Assembly: GCA_031267485.1 (NCBI GenBank)
Contig: JAIRYY010000263.1
Coordinates: 1 to 6,752 of the forward strand
Length of the DNA: 6,752 bases
Direction: 5' to 3'
From: Tannerella sp.
GTDB taxonomy: Bacteria > Bacteroidota > Bacteroidia > Bacteroidales > Tannerellaceae
Both the position numbers and the translations under genes were made by a program. Below the pieces are notes generated by a model. That model made no database searches, was not told the origin of the DNA, and was given only the letters and a program-made list of their open reading frames with translations. Below, piece by piece: positions 6,108 through 6,752 of this stretch (position 1 is the first letter of the stretch; each line of letters starts with the position of its first letter).

Positions 6108-6752
6108 CTACAAATCCACGATGACGAACGTTATCAGTCTCCGTCCTTTATAATGGCCTTTTCCGCGGACGGTACAATCGGCCATGCCGGGATTGATGTT
6201 GTTTTTAAAGGTAACGCTGAAGTCCTTACCGAGCGAGAGTGCAACGGTTTCGCCCCGTGGAGTGGCGTACCGAACTTCGGGTACGGGCGTGCAGGGGAGG
6301 CCGGTATGCTTTTGCGGCTCGATGGGCGACGGTATGGCGGCGGCAAGGTCGTGACGGGCGGGGTGAAACTCATCGTTGAGCACCCTGATTTCGGGATTCA
6401 GTCCGTCAATCAACGCAGCAAAGCCGGGCGAGGCGTTCAACATCGCACCTGAATTAACGATCTTGACGATCTGTCGCCAGACGCGCTCGATGCCGCGGCG
6501 TACACCGGAAAACGTCACCTGCGGTTTGCCGAGCGACAGCGCTTCGCGTTCCCGAATCAGGCGCGCCAGATTGTTCAGCGCAGCCTCGATTTTCGCCGTC
6601 CAGTGTGCCACGCCTATGGTCAGGGTATCGTCGGCCAGGTCGCCTTTGAGGTGCGAGAGGATGGCGTCCATCACGCCGATTTCCGCCAGATAGGGGTTGT
6701 TCATCACGTTGCCGTAGTTTCTCCGCATGACGTACAGACGTTCGGCGGCGGC
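6108..6752 (-). CDS. DUF6261-like protein with Ig/MBG-like tail, 5' truncated
   Basis: The reading frame is open through the right edge, where AAAERLYV precedes the first visible Met (6728), so the true start lies outside; 214 codons plus a TAG stop are visible. Residue numbers count from the Met at 6728. The helical part to about residue 130 resembles DUF6261, a Bacteroidota family of unknown function, especially VRRGIERVWRQIVKIVNS at about 76-93 and the following FAALIDGLNPEIRVLNDE. After a Pro-rich linker at about 132-150 there is a beta-rich tail with FKNNINPGMADCTVRGKGHY at about 174-193, close to the NN-GTA-V-GKGNY-G pattern of bacterial Ig-like/MBG modules. It is more GC-rich than the glycosylase gene and converges on the aldolase. 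No catalytic motif is visible, and its role is unknown. Confidence 0.6.
   Translation of the reverse strand, partial: AAAERLYVMRRNYGNVMNNPYLAEIGVMDAILSHLKGDLADDTLTIGVAHWTAKIEAALNNLARLIREREALSLGKPQVTFSGVRRGIERVWRQIVKIVNSGAMLNASPGFAALIDGLNPEIRVLNDEFHPARHDLAAAIPSPIEPQKHTGLPCTPVPEVRYATPRGETVALSLGKDFSVTFKNNINPGMADCTVRGKGHYKGRRLITFVIVDL

Noticed and set aside
6153..6452. A 99-codon plus-strand open frame opposite the DUF6261-like gene
   Set aside because: It lies wholly antisense to a longer frame that continues off the edge and has recognisable family features.

Overview
The window looks like chromosomal DNA from a member of the Bacteroidota, most likely order Bacteroidales. The signs are start codons preceded by A/T-rich leaders without Shine-Dalgarno sequences, promoter-like TAnnTTTG boxes, a GH78 lipoprotein, and a DUF6261-like protein, a family I know mainly from this phylum. 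The taxonomic call is inference; no rRNA or marker gene is present.

Layout: positions 1-623 hold no gene I can support. This stretch has a GC-rich left end with a hairpin and an unassigned open frame, a Z-DNA-prone alternating tract, a (TC)12 microsatellite, a very A/T-rich stretch, and a dyad plus promoter-like boxes just before the first gene. Position 624-1232 (+) is a uracil-DNA glycosylase-superfamily protein. Convergent to it, 1266-2258 (-) is a secreted calcineurin-like metallophosphoesterase of the Dcr2-like type. Upstream of that on the same strand, 2375-5098 (-) is a large GH78 alpha-L-rhamnosidase lipoprotein. A strong terminator-like hairpin and a promoter-like box separate these two minus-strand genes, so they are probably transcribed separately. 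The rhamnosidase shares a 118-bp divergent promoter region with 5217-5888 (+), a KDPG/KHG-type aldolase. A 219-bp convergent spacer follows, with three consecutive inverted repeats, two of them resembling dispersed intergenic repeats, and a G9 run. The window ends in a 5'-truncated minus-strand DUF6261-like gene with an Ig/MBG-like tail.

Functionally, the rhamnosidase and aldolase form a plausible carbohydrate pair: rhamnose release outside the cytoplasm and 2-keto-3-deoxy sugar-acid cleavage inside it, as expected for pectin-type glycans. No SusC/SusD, transporter, regulator or other glycan enzyme is visible, so a full polysaccharide utilisation locus cannot be claimed. The other genes appear unrelated. 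I found no CRISPR array, tRNA, rRNA, insertion sequence or clear new multi-gene system. The most unusual material is in the two intergenic regions and in the domain make-up of the right-edge protein.
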